Position numbers and translations under genes: made by a program
Assembly (NCBI GenBank): GCA_003996215.1
Contig: QJPP01000035.1
Coordinates: 372,001-436,000 of the forward strand
From: Jaltomata sinuosa
Lineage: Eukaryota > Streptophyta > Magnoliopsida > Solanales > Solanaceae
Length of the DNA: 64,000 nt
Reading direction: 5' to 3'
Notes under the pieces: generated by a model
Told to the model about the DNA's origin: nothing
The model's input: the letters and a program-made list of their open reading frames with translations, nothing else
The model's database searches: none
In this document: positions 1-12,300 of the stretch, in pieces
Position numbering within the stretch: position 1 is the first letter of the stretch
How the letters are laid out: every line of letters begins with the position of its first letter

Positions 1-1340
1 TATAATGCATGAGTTACAACCAACAATAGTTGTATGAGGACACCTTATATTTGTGACAAGTGTTTTGGTGGGGCCCTCTTGTCAGCACACTCTCCTTCTC
101 ACTTTCATTTCTTCAAATTACTCCTCTTCTTTTTCTTTTTTTTCTTCTCTTCAGCATCCTTCTCCTCTTCTTTATTTTAATTCCTTCTCTTATTGTATTT
201 CTACTTTTCACAAAAAATAAATAGGTAAAATCGATGACACTAACCTTTTTTTAAAATAAAAAATGGATTAATACTAACTTAAATTACACCTATTTTTTTC
301 TTAGTATTTTCTTATATGCCTAAAAATTTGAACTTTTTCCTCATTTTTATTTTTTGATTAATTTTTGAACTTAATAATCTAAGATTTCTAACAAGTATAT
401 ACCAAGTTAATTTCTTGAATGGCCATTCAACTTAACGAAATTATTTAATAAAATCATTTATGAATTTTTGCACCTTAAAATCTTCTTAATTCCTTACAAA
501 ATCGTAATCAATCTCATTTTTAATTATTACAAGAACAAAATATAAAAAACAGGATTAAAGATAATTGAACAAATTTTTAATACCTTTGTTCTATCAAGCC
601 ACTTTTTCATATAGTAACTCCTCTCTCATTTAAGAAAAATGATTTGTTTTTTTCACCTTTAATAATATATTTATTTGTATAGTATATTATATAAACACAT
701 TTTAAAAAATGAAAAAAAAGATTTTTATGTGATAATTTTAAAGTGGATGATTTTTATGTGATAAACAAATAAAAGCGTAATTCATGTATGATAAACTTTA
801 AAGTTAGATTACTTTTATATTATAAAAAATAAAATAAAAAATTCATATGATAAACTCAAAGTTAAATAACCACATATATAAAATGTATCCAGAATTTCTT
901 CAATTTAATTATCTAATTTTTTAATTCCTTCAAATTTTAACATTTTCACTTATAATTATTGAAAAATTCAACCATCCAATAAGTGATAATATTTTACTCT
1001 ATATTTTAACTTCTTTTTTTATTTTTAATCTAATAAATATAAATTAATTGAAATAAGAACCAGCTCGACATTACTAATTTTTTCTCCGTGTTATTTGAAT
1101 TAGTGAAATCAAATAACTTGTGTAAATAAATTAAAAAAATAAAAATATGTTGTGTCAAGCTTAGCCAAATGGAGATGAATAAGGGGTGTTGGAGTAAATT
1201 ATAGGAGAAGGGTAATAGAATGGTGAATGAAAGAAAAGGTGGAATGGGAAGGATAATAATAACATGGGACCCACAATATGCACTTGCCAATTGATGAGCA
1301 CCCTCATACAAGTATGATATGGCATATCTCATGCACCATA
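1..1340. mobile_element. possible foldback or MITE-like element with diverged inverted ends
   Basis: The first ~80 bases and the reverse complement of about 1262-1338 align over ~70 bases with small gaps. Shared blocks are TGCATGAG, then CTTGTATGAGG or GTTGTATGAGG, then CAAGTG and GTGGG(G/T)CCC. The interior is very AT-rich and has no credible ORF. This looks like an old element with long, diverged terminal inverted repeats whose left edge is at or before the window start. Two unrelated inverted copies of a shorter repeat would give the same picture. No target duplication can be checked on the left side. Confidence 0.3.
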
Positions 1341-2103
1341 AAAAATTTCAAAAGGCTGCAATCTCTTGAGTTATCACCCTCAAAGGGGCTTCTGTTACAG
1401 TCATTACTCATTAGTAGTATTTTATTTCTGTATCTCTGAAGATCTAATAAAGTCATAGAATATGCTTTTACTTTTGTCTGATTTTCACTTTTTCTTGCAT
1501 TTAGTGATGGTAGTGGGACCTAATGATTTTCACTTTTTTTTCTTTACGTAGAATCCACTTAATGAACCTTTGAACAACTGTATGAAACTTTAATCAAGAC
1601 AAAAGTGCATACCAATGTGTATTACAAAAAGAGAAGAGAATGAATTTCATTATGTTGCCCAAAATGATAACATCAAAATCTGAACTTCTTTTATGTCTCT
1701 TGACTATGTATACAAATGATGAATAAAACTTTCTTATCTAGGTCTACACAGAAATAAGGAATAATCTCTTTACCTTAAATTGATCATTGTGTGTTGAACT
1801 TTGATCATTTTGCTTTTGACAGTATCCAAGAATGCTGCAGTATCTTATTCTTATGTGCGTTGTACGCCTAGTCCGTTTACTTTTCCCTCGTTATTGAGCT
1901 GCGCAATTCAATGCTAATCTATCTTAACTTACAAGCACCAAATGCCCATTCTCCTTGTGATGCCACTTTCCTGTTGTCCTGCTATATCGTAGCAATTGTA
2001 GCCCCTGGTGCTCGGATACTCTAAATTTGCTGATGCATCCGTGTCCAAAAATGTGGATTTGTAATGAACTTTGACATCCTAGCATCATTTTTGCACATAC
2101 ATG
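1341..2103. other. downstream flank of the formin gene, no gene seen
   Basis: No ORF of note is present. The part next to 2104 should contain the 3' UTR of the minus-strand formin gene. No polyadenylation signal was pinned down. Confidence 0.5.
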
Positions 2104-5100
2104 TCAAGGTGATGAGCTATCATCGTCCCAACTCCTATCTTGTCTCGCGTTATATCTGTTTAAGACTGGAAGTGATGCAGTTGTAGCTATTCTGAATGAT
2201 CTGGCAGCACCAACCATTGTTCTATCCTGCATCATCCTGACATCTTTGCATACACTATCCAATATGCAGAGGAAGTCTCTTACAATCATAAATATTCTGA
2301 GAGGATGAGCTTCCTCTTTTGCAGAATCGCCATGGAAATATTCTGTCACCTCTTTGACCATGGACAAAGCTTTTCTTTCTTCCGCCTTGATCCTCACTAT
2401 ACCGTCTTCTGCCTCCTTGAGAAATACTTTCATCGACTCAAAAAAGTTCCCTTCTATGCCTTTCTTTTCGTACTGCAAAACGGATCTAACTTTAACAAGT
2501 CCCCCCTCGAGCTTTGATACGTAGCCACTTAAGACATCCGAGTCCATTCCTGCTGCTTTTTTGACATTGCCAAGTTCTCTGCTTAATCCGGCAACTACCT
2601 GCAACCCTTGCTTCTTGAATTCTTCCTCTTTGAATTTGATATTTGATATATTAGGAAGATTACTATCGTCCTTGGACTCAGAACCCAACCCTTCTGATCT
2701 GATAATCTCCTGGACCACAAAGTGAAGCAAGGTTGTCTTTCCATCTGTTCCCTTTATATCTATTAATTTCAGCAGTGTTTCAAGTTTGAATGCTCTTGCG
2801 TCACCGCGATTAGTGCCAACATTCATGCGGTTTCCTGCTCTGAGAACAGCTTCAAGGAGTTTGAAGAATAGTCTGCTGTTTTTCAGTTCTTGACTTGCTT
2901 CCTGTTGAAAATTGGCAATGCACCAGACATAAAGTAAATTCAGCTAAAAGAGCAAAGTATCCCAGCCCGGCAAAGGCCTCCAAATCGGTGATTAGTGTGC
3001 ACTATTCCTCCGTAAGTGGCTCAAATTTACCAGTGCAACACAGTGTGGTAAAGATTCTTAGAAATGGTCATTTGCTCATCGATAGACATTAACATCAACT
3101 CCAAATTCAGTCACAAGACTACTGATATAAGATTTTCAGCATAGTTAAATTCTGGGAAGTCAGTATATGTGAATGTGGTTCATCCTAGTCAAAGTCAGGG
3201 GCGGAGCCAGGTGGGAGTAAGGGGGTTCATCGGCGGAAAATTATAGTATATATTCAAGGTTAAAATTATTTTTTATGTATATATAAGAGATGCTGAATCC
3301 CCTTAACTTCTTCATGTGTTTGCTTCTTCGTATTTTGAACCCCCTTAACAAAAAATTTGGCTCCGCACCACTGGTCAAAGTAACATATGTATGTGTATTA
3401 AAGGACTCTTAGCTGACAATACCTCAAGTGTCTGGAAAGACTTCCTCAAATCCTTCACTTCAGCATCAAAATTTGCTCTATATAGCATGGCTTCTACTCT
3501 TTTGAAGGCAAATGGTATATCAAGAATAGCCTTGAGGAATCGTTCTGCAGACCCTAATTTTGAAGTGTCCCCGTTGTAATCTCTTAGTTTTATCTCTTCT
3601 TCCTTTGTTGGAGCCATCTTGACCAAACTCTCCAGAAGTTCTGGCCCCAATCCTTCAGCACTTCCTGTCATCAAAATACATTCCCATATATATGAATTTT
3701 GAAGGACGATTTTTCCAGTGACGATCAAAATAGATGGACAGTGTCACAACTCACAACTATAATAAATTCGCAAGTCAATATGATGTTCATGTTGGCATGC
3801 AAATATGTGAAATTTAACAGGGAAAATGATTTCTCTCACTTATAAACAAAAGTCATATTCCTTCCAAGTATAGTAAAATTTTAACTTCATATCATTTGAT
3901 CCAACTAATATTATTGTTAATCTTTAGAACTCAAAAAATTCATCAATACACCTCTCCAATTTGTTACTACTATTACGAATCCTCAAAATATATTTCTTCC
4001 ACTAACCAATCAATCGTCGGACAACATTTTTCATGGGACAATAAAACTTCTTTAATGAAAAATGACTTTTGTAACACCAAAGCACACCTTATAAATGCAG
4101 AGTAGAAAATTTCACATACCATCTAAAAGGGCTTCAGAGACTTCATCCTTTGTTACATTCAATGCTCTCAACATTATGGCAATGTTCTGTGATTTTTTCG
4201 GGTCAAGAACTCTGTTCTCCTTCTCAACCGGAGGACGGACTGATTTCTTAGTGGCTTCATTTGGGACTGAATTTACAGAATTACATCCAAAGAGTGACTC
4301 CATCATGTCTTCATTTAATCTGAAAAATATATAAAGATCACTATGATAAAGAAACTACATGTCATTAGTGAGACAATTAACATCTTTGTTGATCAACTTA
4401 CTGGAAAGAGCTCGATTTCAATTGGTCCCACACCGTAGCTCTTTCAGAAGTTGCTCGTACTTTGTCCCAGTGTAAAGGCTTCAACCTGGGCTTCGATTCA
4501 TCCGTACTGTCAGTGTCATGTATGGCTCCTCTGCTTTGTTCTTCCAAAGGACTTCTCTTCTCACTCACAACATGTGATGATTTTAGTGTGGGACTACTTG
4601 ATTGAGGCTTTACAGGAGAACTTCTTTGTGATCGTTCAAGCAGAGGCGGCTCAACAAAATTGGTGGCCTAAAACAATATCATCACAAAAGGAACTTAAAC
4701 TCATTTCATATAATTCATACTCTAATGAGACCCAAACTAACTTGCTTTCTGATCTAAGGATCAATCAAATATGACAAAGAGAAATATCTAATCCAAAGAA
4801 ACAGATAGAAATACGAGAGTGAAATCATCAAAAACAAGAAAAAAGAAACAAAGTGATTGTAGAGGAGGAAAAAATCAAAATAGAAGAGGGGGGTAAATGT
4901 ATAAACTAGTGATTTAGAAAGTCCTATTGTACTTTACTAAAACTTCAACCAAATTAAAAATAAAACATAAAACTTGTCAACTTTTATTAACGATAACTAT
5001 GTAATGAATTCAGTGGTCTTACCCTTGAGCCAACTCTGCCTCCAATTTTTCGGGAGAATGATAGTGGAGGTGGAGGTGGAGGTGGTGGAGGAGGAGGTGG

Positions 5101-6225
5101 AGCATTTGATGTTTGTTGGGAATTGTTGCTTATTGATTTAAGCCTTGACATATCTGGTGGAGGAGGTGGTCCTGAGAATTTCACCCTTTGTGGCACATAA
5201 GTTAGTGTTGGCTTCTTATGCTGCAATGTAAGCTCTTGTTGTGTTGGTGGTGGTGGAGATGGCGGCGAAGTTTGCTTAACTGATGGTATTATTATAGCGC
5301 GTTTTATATCAGGAGATGAACACGAAAGGGACAACCTTGGAGAAGTTCTCTTTGAATGAGGAACTGAATTATTATTTTCTACTCTAGATTTGGTCACTAT
5401 GTTACTACTACTACTAGTATTATATGGCTTGTAAAATTTGGTTTCATGATGATGATTTTCTTCGTCATCAGATGAATTTGTTATGGTAGGAGGAGGGAAA
5501 ACTCTGGGATGATTTCTTAATGGTGGAAGTGGTTGAAGTTCTGGACTTGGTCTATACCTGTCTGATTTCTTAGCAGGGCTTAATTTCCTATAAGGTGAAG
5601 CATTATTAGCAGCAACATTATTGGAATGGTTCATTTGGGTTTGTTGGGATGATGATGATGGTTCAACAGTACCAATGTAAAGAAAATTGGAAGGTGGCAT
5701 TCTTGATTCTTCATCTTCATTGGTTCTAAGAAAACTATTGCTGCTAACAAGTTTTTGTGTTTCATCTGGGTGTTTAGTTTTGTGTTTGTAGATGTAGAAA
5801 CCCAAAGCAGATAACATTCCAAGAGTGACAATACCAACAGAAACTGCAATAGCCAGTTTCTTGGTTGGGTTTGTTGGTTGAGTAGTGGCAATTGGGCTGG
5901 TTCTTGAAACTGGTGTCCCATTTGGTTGAATTGGTGGAACTTGTTGTTGTGGTGTTTGATCTGGGGTTTGTAAAGCTGGGACTTCTGGGAAAAAAGGGTG
6001 GTCTGGGGTAGGGAGAAGGGGTTCAGAAACTATTTCTGGTGGGGGTGGGGGTGTGGATGATGAAGTAGATGGAAAGAGTGGTTGATGAAGAATTCTTCTA
6101 CTTCTTGGAGTAGTGTCAATGAGATCTTGAATTTGAGTGTTTGCTGTTGCTGCTGCTGCTGTAAAAGATGTAGTGACAATTAGTAGTGTTGATAAAAAGT
6201 TGTAAATGGGATGAGCTGCTCTCAT
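2104..6225 (-). CDS. class I plant formin (FH1/FH2 protein, membrane-anchored actin nucleator), five exons
   Basis: Predicted exons (minus): 6225-5023, 4667-4402, 4319-4120, 3664-3423, 2901-2104. All introns are GT-AG and the phases join exactly (2709 nt, 902 aa). The N-terminus is a signal peptide (about residues 1-25), then a Ser/Pro-rich wall-side segment, a transmembrane helix (~124-146) followed by YKHKTK, and a proline-rich FH1 ending in 12 consecutive prolines. FH2 starts near residue 460 with LKPLHWDKVRA and continues through SSSFQLNEDMMESLFG, MAPTKEEE and GNRMNVGTNRGDA. The C-terminus is DDDSSSP. Class I plant formins nucleate and bundle actin and link it to the plasma membrane and cell wall. 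Residue MRAAHP was chosen as the start because it begins the signal peptide; an in-frame ATG at 6282 would add a charged leader. All domains are intact. The isoform (FH11-like or another) cannot be named safely. Confidence 0.93.
3196..3373. mobile_element. hAT-type MITE in the last formin intron
   Basis: A 178-bp element is bounded by perfect 8-bp direct repeats GTCAAAGT (3188-3195 and 3374-3381), the target-duplication length of hAT transposons. Its ends are inverted repeats: CAGGGGCGGAGCCA on the left, and the right end reads CAGTGGTGCGGAGCCA on the minus strand. It has no coding capacity. It lies in the intron between 2902 and 3422, away from the splice sites. The perfect duplication suggests a recent or well-preserved insertion. 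Confidence 0.85.
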
Positions 6226-6440
6226 TGTGTTCTTCTTCTTCTTTTTGTACAATTCATCTTCTTGTGGTTTTTGTTTCCACAATCTTGAGTGATGTAGAGA
6301 GAAAGAGAGAGAGAGGGGAAAGAAGCTTCTACGAGCAGCTACACTTTCCTAAAGGGTGTGGTGGAATCTAGATTTGTGCTTGTAGTGAATTTTGGAATAA
6401 TAATAATAATGATTTATAATTAATTAAAATAAAAGAGGTG
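6226..6440 (-). promoter_or_regulatory. formin 5' UTR and core promoter candidate
   Basis: On the minus strand, a CT-rich tract at about 6298-6316 lies ~75 bases before the ATG, typical of plant 5' leaders. A TATAAAT-like box (minus) lies at about 6411-6418, ~190 bases before the ATG. The box fits a TATA element, but the transcription start is inferred. Confidence 0.4.
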
Positions 6441-6483
6441 TTGTGTTGGGGTTAAAATTAAAGGACCACGTTATGTCCTTTAC

Positions 6484-7194
6484 AGCTTGTTTGGGTGATT
6501 TATACGTGTCGTTTTGTAATTTATCATATTGTATCGTATATTTTTAAAAGTTAATGATCAAAAAACATGCATAGAATTGTCAATTTTTTTCGAGTTTCGT
6601 ACTTTAATTATTATTTTTTTAACCTAGCAAAATATCACTTTTTTTTGTATTAAAACATACCTTAATGCTGAATTAGTTAAATATTATTCTCACTCGATAA
6701 TAGATGCATATAGACCAACTCATTATGGAGATATGTTTTAATACCAAAGGAGTGATAGTTTAAGTAGGTAAATGAAATAATGGATAGTTGAAATATGAAA
6801 CTCGCGAAAAGATAATAATTTATGTGTATTTTTTGACCAACAACTTTTATTTTAATGAATACAATGTTTGAATAGATTGTAGCGCTTTATAATGTCAAAT
6901 ACTAAAAATTTGAAAAATAAACAAAAAATATTATGTATAAGAAAAGAGTAAAATACGAAGTAAAATTATTATAAAAAAGAGTAGATAAATGATAAAGTAA
7001 GAACAACACGAGAAAAAAATAAGGTGACGATGAGATCACACTAAATCAATTATTATATAAAATAATTTTTTTCGTCATTATATAGCAACGAATTTAACAA
7101 TACAATATTATATTAAGTAACAATTAAATAACTATTATATTTAAAATTAGTAAGACGATACAATGCCTATAGACAACAATCATCCAAACAACTT
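6484..7194. mobile_element. MITE-like element with TTGTTTGG-type inverted ends
   Basis: The left end reads AGCTTGTTTGGGTGATT, and the right end on the minus strand reads AAGTTGTTTGGATGATTG. Internal phrases such as AATACAATGTTTGAATAGATTGTA are of a type frequent in Solanaceae non-autonomous DNA elements (recalled, not searched). No clean target duplication was found, and the element abuts the next one. Confidence 0.45.
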
Positions 7195-7198
7195 CTTA

Positions 7199-7646
7199 GG
7201 GTCATTTGGTAAAGTTTATAAGAATAGTATCGAATAAGGTGTATTAGTAATATTAGGATTAGTATATTGAGATTAATTATATTAGAATTAAATATTTAAT
7301 TTGGTATATTAATGACAATTTTATCTTTAATCATACTTATTCATGTATTAATTACTTTTGTATCGCTAATATCATAATTTCATATGTATACTAAATAAGG
7401 TGTATAAATAATACAAATTAATTGAAATTCTATCATATAAAAAATTAAATAATATTTAAAGAACAATCGTATACACTAAAGCTCTCGTTATACGTAAGGT
7501 TTGGAAAAGGGTCCTACTATAACAGTTTATTGTATGCAGCCTTAACTTGCATTTTGGCAAGAAGCCGTTTCTAATACTTGAACCTGGAAGGTCATATGAT
7601 AACAATTATATCAGTTATTTCTCAAATACATCTTACCAAACACCCC
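7199..7646. mobile_element. Tourist-like (PIF/Harbinger) MITE with TTA target duplication
   Basis: The element is flanked by TTA on both sides (7196-7198 and 7647-7649). Its terminal inverted repeats are GGGTCATTTGGTAAAG on the left and GGGGTGTTTGGTAAG as the reverse complement of the right end. A 3-bp TTA/TAA duplication with G-rich ends is the signature of Tourist/PIF-Harbinger MITEs. A SINE-like sequence lies inside it near the right end. Confidence 0.65.
7497..7620 (-). mobile_element. degenerate TS-like (tRNA-derived) SINE fragment
   Basis: Read on the minus strand, the segment resembles the tobacco TS SINE family: a stretch like TTGTTATCATATGACC, then a B-box-like GGTTCAAGTATTAG (complement of 7571-7584), a 'cttcttgccaaaatgcaagt' block, 'aaggctgcatacaataa' and a terminal 'ggacccttttccaaacc'. 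It is visibly mutated and has no clear A box. The family resemblance is from memory. Confidence 0.6.
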
Positions 7647-7859
7647 TTAGAAAAAGTGACATTTATGTTTTGTCTTTGAATGTATTAATACTCCAACTAG
7701 CTTTGCCATTTATTAGTCGTGACTTGGGAGTGGGGACAGTATTATTTGCATAAAATAGAGAGTAGCCCCCATGATTCATTCCTCTTGCCGTCAAAAATAA
7801 AATCTACCTACCCATATGCTTCTAATTGTAAGGGGAAACATGCATAAAGCATTTTAAGC

Positions 7860-8198
7860 GGACGTTTAACCATAAATATTATTTATAATATTTTAAAATA
7901 CGTTTTTACGTTATTCCACAATACTTGTTTGGCCATGAAAATTAAAATTATATTTTGAAATATGTTTTTATAATTTTTGATTTTTTGAAAAACACTTCTT
8001 GAGGTGTATTTATTATTTTTGTATTTAATTTTTCCTCTCACTTTATTTTTAAATACTACACCAACTTAATAGTCTAAAATATTTTTGAAAATACTATGGT
8101 CAAACACAACACTAACTCTATTTTTTAACTTTAAAGTGAATACCAAATAAAGTGAATAAAATGAATATATTTTTTATTTTTATGACCAAACGGGGTCC
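7860..8198. mobile_element. MITE-like element, GTTTGGTCAT-type ends
   Basis: The ends are inverted: GGACGTTTAACCATAAA on the left, and GGACCCCGTTTGGTCATAAA when the right end is reverse-complemented. The interior is AT-rich with a repeated 'ttggccatgaaa'-type phrase and no ORF. No target duplication was recognised, so the exact edges are approximate. Confidence 0.5.
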
Positions 8199-9355
8199 TA
8201 TATCAACCTACCCATTTCTTAACCGTTACAGTAACTGTTAAAATGTTGAATATCGACTATATCGATTTTTGATCGTAAACGATTCAGTTAGCGATTTAAC
8301 CGTTAATAAAGTTTTAAAATAAAAATAAGCTGCACTAGGTAAATGAAATTTTGTTAAAATAATCACTGCAACCTAGTAAAGCTAAATAACATTTGCATAT
8401 TTAAATCAAAAGAACATTAGTGCTCATATTAGTTGAACTGTATATATAGTTAAATTCTTTTATAAAAACACAATAGTATATAACATGCACTTGAATCTTC
8501 AAGTGCAGTACCAAAAAAAAAATTATTTCTAATTACAGTAGCAACATTCATTGGACGTTCGATTATTGAGCAAGTATTGCACTAATTTTATACTCCTAAA
8601 AATATAATGTCACATCAGCTTTCTTTAGGGGATGACTTAAACATACAAGATACTCAATTAGAGTATTATAAAGTTATCGGTTAAATCGTTAAAAAAAAAT
8701 CTTACACTGTTACAAAATTAACAACTCAAAGAAAAACTCTTAAATTGTTATGGAATCGTTAAATTAATAAACTGAATCAAAAAATGCTATTGATTTATCG
8801 GTCATTAATTAATTTCTTCAATGTGACCGAATTATTCCAAATTAACCGTTTATTTAACACTGCTATAATTGAAGCACATATTAACCAACTACTAGGTATT
8901 TCTTCAATCTTATCGGAGTATATATCTTGATTCCCAATTAATTATTTATTTAACATTGCTATAATTAAAGCACGTATCAACCTACCTATTTCTTCTATCT
9001 TATCGAATTATCTGTCTTATTTCTCAATTACCTATTTCTTCAATCTCATCCGATTATCTCATTTCTTATAGTATAAAATTGTCACACTAGCTATATATTG
9101 ATAACTAAAATCTAGAGAGTTTGAAGTGAAACGATTTTTCTTTTTGTTGGGGGAATTACCTTTTCTGTACACTAAAGGTAATTTGGTTAACGTTTTCTTC
9201 TTTTCTAGAGTTACTTTTCTGTTTTCTCTCAGTTTAACGTATCAACGAGCTCACCATCTAATCTGTTCATTCATTTCTTACAGGACTTTACTAGTCATAG
9301 GAACGACAGGGGCAGGAGAACACTTCACAAAATGCGCTTTTTGATAACGAGCGAG
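8199..9355. other. AT-rich intergenic DNA, left flank of the Ogre element
   Basis: No gene is supported. Around 8860-9045 there is a degenerate direct duplication of ~96 bases (phrases like 'gctataatt(g/a)aagcac(a/g)tat(t/c)aacc', then 'atttcttc(a/t)atcttatcg'). A related phrase occurs at about 8200-8220. The last 300 bases, next to the Ogre LTR, do not resemble the DNA on the right side of that element. Confidence 0.4.
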
Positions 9356-12300
9356 TGTCGCGCCCTATTTCGGACTGGCCAAAATATGCTTGCAACATCC
9401 GGCTCTTTCTGCCTTTGTTTTGGAAAAGGGTTTAGAGTCGCCACCTAAATTTTAGGAAACTTAGGAAACCATTTTATATGTAAAACTCTGTTTTTAGTCT
9501 GCGAAACGTTTGAGATTCTGAGTAAGTGTTTTGGTTACTCGAAGGGAAGGTGTTAGGCACCCTTCAGAGCCTATCCGAAGATAGTCCTTAAACTCAGTTT
9601 AGAAACAATATTTGGAAAATTATTTGCTCATTATTTGCTAAAAGGTGATAAAAACATGGTTTATTAATTTAAAGAAAAACTCAAAGTATATGACACATGC
9701 CACTACAATAGGCAAAAATATAAAATATACTTGTGATAAAAAGATGAAACATATGTACGTATATGTCAAAATATATGAAGGTTTTAATAGCAATACTTTT
9801 ATCGTAATTTAAATTAAAGTATGTAGAACTTTATGATTTATAAGAATATATACTTAAAAAGGGCTACGTAAAAGAAATGAGAATGTTATTTATACAAATA
9901 TACTTTTGTAAAGTAAGAAATATATATGGTTTTAGAGTTTTGGGAAAAGTTTATGACATGTTTATTAAAAGAAAGTAAAGGTGATGTATGTATGTTTAAA
10001 ATACAAGGAATCATATGAAAAAGTTTATTATTTTAAAGAATTTGGACAAGTAAAAAAAAATGTAGGAAATAGGTATACCGGTAATAGAGAAAAAGCTATA
10101 AGAGAAAAAATCATATTTGTTTTGATAAATATATCTCATGTAAAAGAACAATTTTGAAAACTTGAGTAGAGAACGAGAATTATTTGTTTTCAAGTAAAGG
10201 AGACTTTTATTCGTAAGGTAAAAAATGAACATGCATTGAATATGAGAGAAAATATTATGTACGTAAATGCAATTGTGATAAAATAATATATGTTTAATTT
10301 AAGTAGGAAGAATGAGTAAGTAAAAATATAAATATATATACCTTGTAGTAGATAGCATATGACATATATATACTTTGCGTTTTGAGGCCTTAAAAAATCT
10401 GAAAATTTCAAAATATATATATATAGAATATAGCAAAATAGTTGTAAAATATTGGGGTTAGAATAAGAGAATAAACGAGTTATTAATAAATATAAAGGAG
10501 ACTTGCCTAAATTAGATAAGCATTCTATAGTTTAAAGCCTAAGAATGACTAAATATTCGTTTAAAATATATTGAATCGCTACTTAATATTTTTTTTGAAA
10601 ATCTACCGCGAGTTATTTGGAACAAGTTTTTTCTTGAAACAAGCCTAACATTAATTAATCCTAAAAAATCTGCACTATTCACTATTTATTATTACTATTT
10701 TTTGAAAGTGTTTAACCACTAATTTTAAGTATTTAAAAAAGGGAAATCCGAAACTTTTGCCTAAACTGAAAGAGTGAAGGAAACTTACTTTCGAAAATTT
10801 TAAACTAAATAAAGATAACCCACGAAACTATAAGCCAAAGAATAAACGTTAATCAAAACACGAAGAAAAACACATATCCAAATATACAAAGTTAGTTAAA
10901 ACATTTAAAGTAAGCATAAAAGAAAGCAATAAATAAAGGAACTAATTATGTTAAGTTCCTTTGGAGGAACTAGTCTCCTAATGGGTGACTCCGAGCATTG
11001 CGATGATTCCTAATAGCTGTTCGACCCAAAAACATATTGGGCCGAGGTTGAGTTTCAAGTGAGAACTCCAGCTCTCCGGTTGTTTCATGTAACACAAAAA
11101 AATGATAAGGATTAGTAACTTGCATAACAAAGTTTACAAAATGTAGAAATATGCCAAGCTTAACAATAAAGTGATAAGGAAAACAAACATGTTATTCGAT
11201 AAATACACAAGCATATATGAAAGACGACATGTAACCATATTTTGCTTCATTTTTTAAGCAAACGATCAAATTTATTTGACTAGAGCACAAACGAACTAAC
11301 ATGAGATGATATCCGAAAAGAACTTAGGCAAAACGAACATCTTCAACACTAGTCGATTATGGGAAAACAAAGTACACAACAAATAGCAATATAAAACTTT
11401 ATTATTATTATTTTTATTCACTTTAACTAAATAAGTAGCTATGAATAAATCACCTCAAAAAGTAAGGCGTTATGAACAAATCAACTCAAAAAGTAAGGCA
11501 AACACTAGTGACGGGAGGATCAAAAAGGGAACCAAACTACTACACTAGCTCATGATAAATTCCTTAAGCTAGTATTCCCGAAATTGATCCCGAGTTAAAA
11601 CAAAAATAATGAAAATACGGGCAGCCCTCTTTTTCTAACAAATGCACACTAAATCAACCACTTTTTACTAGGATTGAGGTGTTTTGAAGAAAGGTTAGAT
11701 TGCAAGCAAGACCACAATATTTTACAAACGCCGAAAAATAATCATAATATGTATATTCCTATTTTAAACAAACGTTTTCGAGACTAAAAAAAAAATGACA
11801 AACCTATTGAAACTTTTACCTTAAGAATTTAAACTTCAAGAAGCTTAAGCATAGCATACATACACCTTTCCGATTCAAACAAAATCAGCCCCCCCCCCCT
11901 AATTGTGATTAAAACAAGACGGGATGATTACACATTCTTACAACTCAATCCGTAAGGGAAAGCAACAAGAAAACTCAACTTTTTTGAAGAGTAAACAATG
12001 ATCCTAATCTCTAGTTATGCAACAAAACAAAGGTAGCCATGTACAATGTTGGAACAAATGATTCATTCCTAAGTTCGATTCCTATCATATTACGAGAAAA
12101 AGCAAGTCCTTGGAACTATTTTCTTTTGAAAAGCTTTAAACAAGAATAGGCAAAATGAAGTAAAACCGTTGATTCCTACTTCCGTGGTTATTTAAACGGC
12201 TAATAGTAAAGGTTCTTTAAGACTTTTACAAGAGTGAAACAAAACCATTAGTAATCCGAAAACAACAAACCAAACTCATATAATTTTATATGCTAAAGGC

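Noticed and set aside
4987..5022. Reading the formin exon 1 ORF on to its stop at 4987
   Set aside because: A GT donor at 5022-5021 joins in phase to an exon that continues into FH2; the 12 extra codons after it are intronic.
9126..9344. 72-codon ORF left of the Ogre LTR as a possible host exon
   Set aside because: The hydrophobic translation has no motif, there is no coding bias seen by eye, and the region is AT-rich flank.
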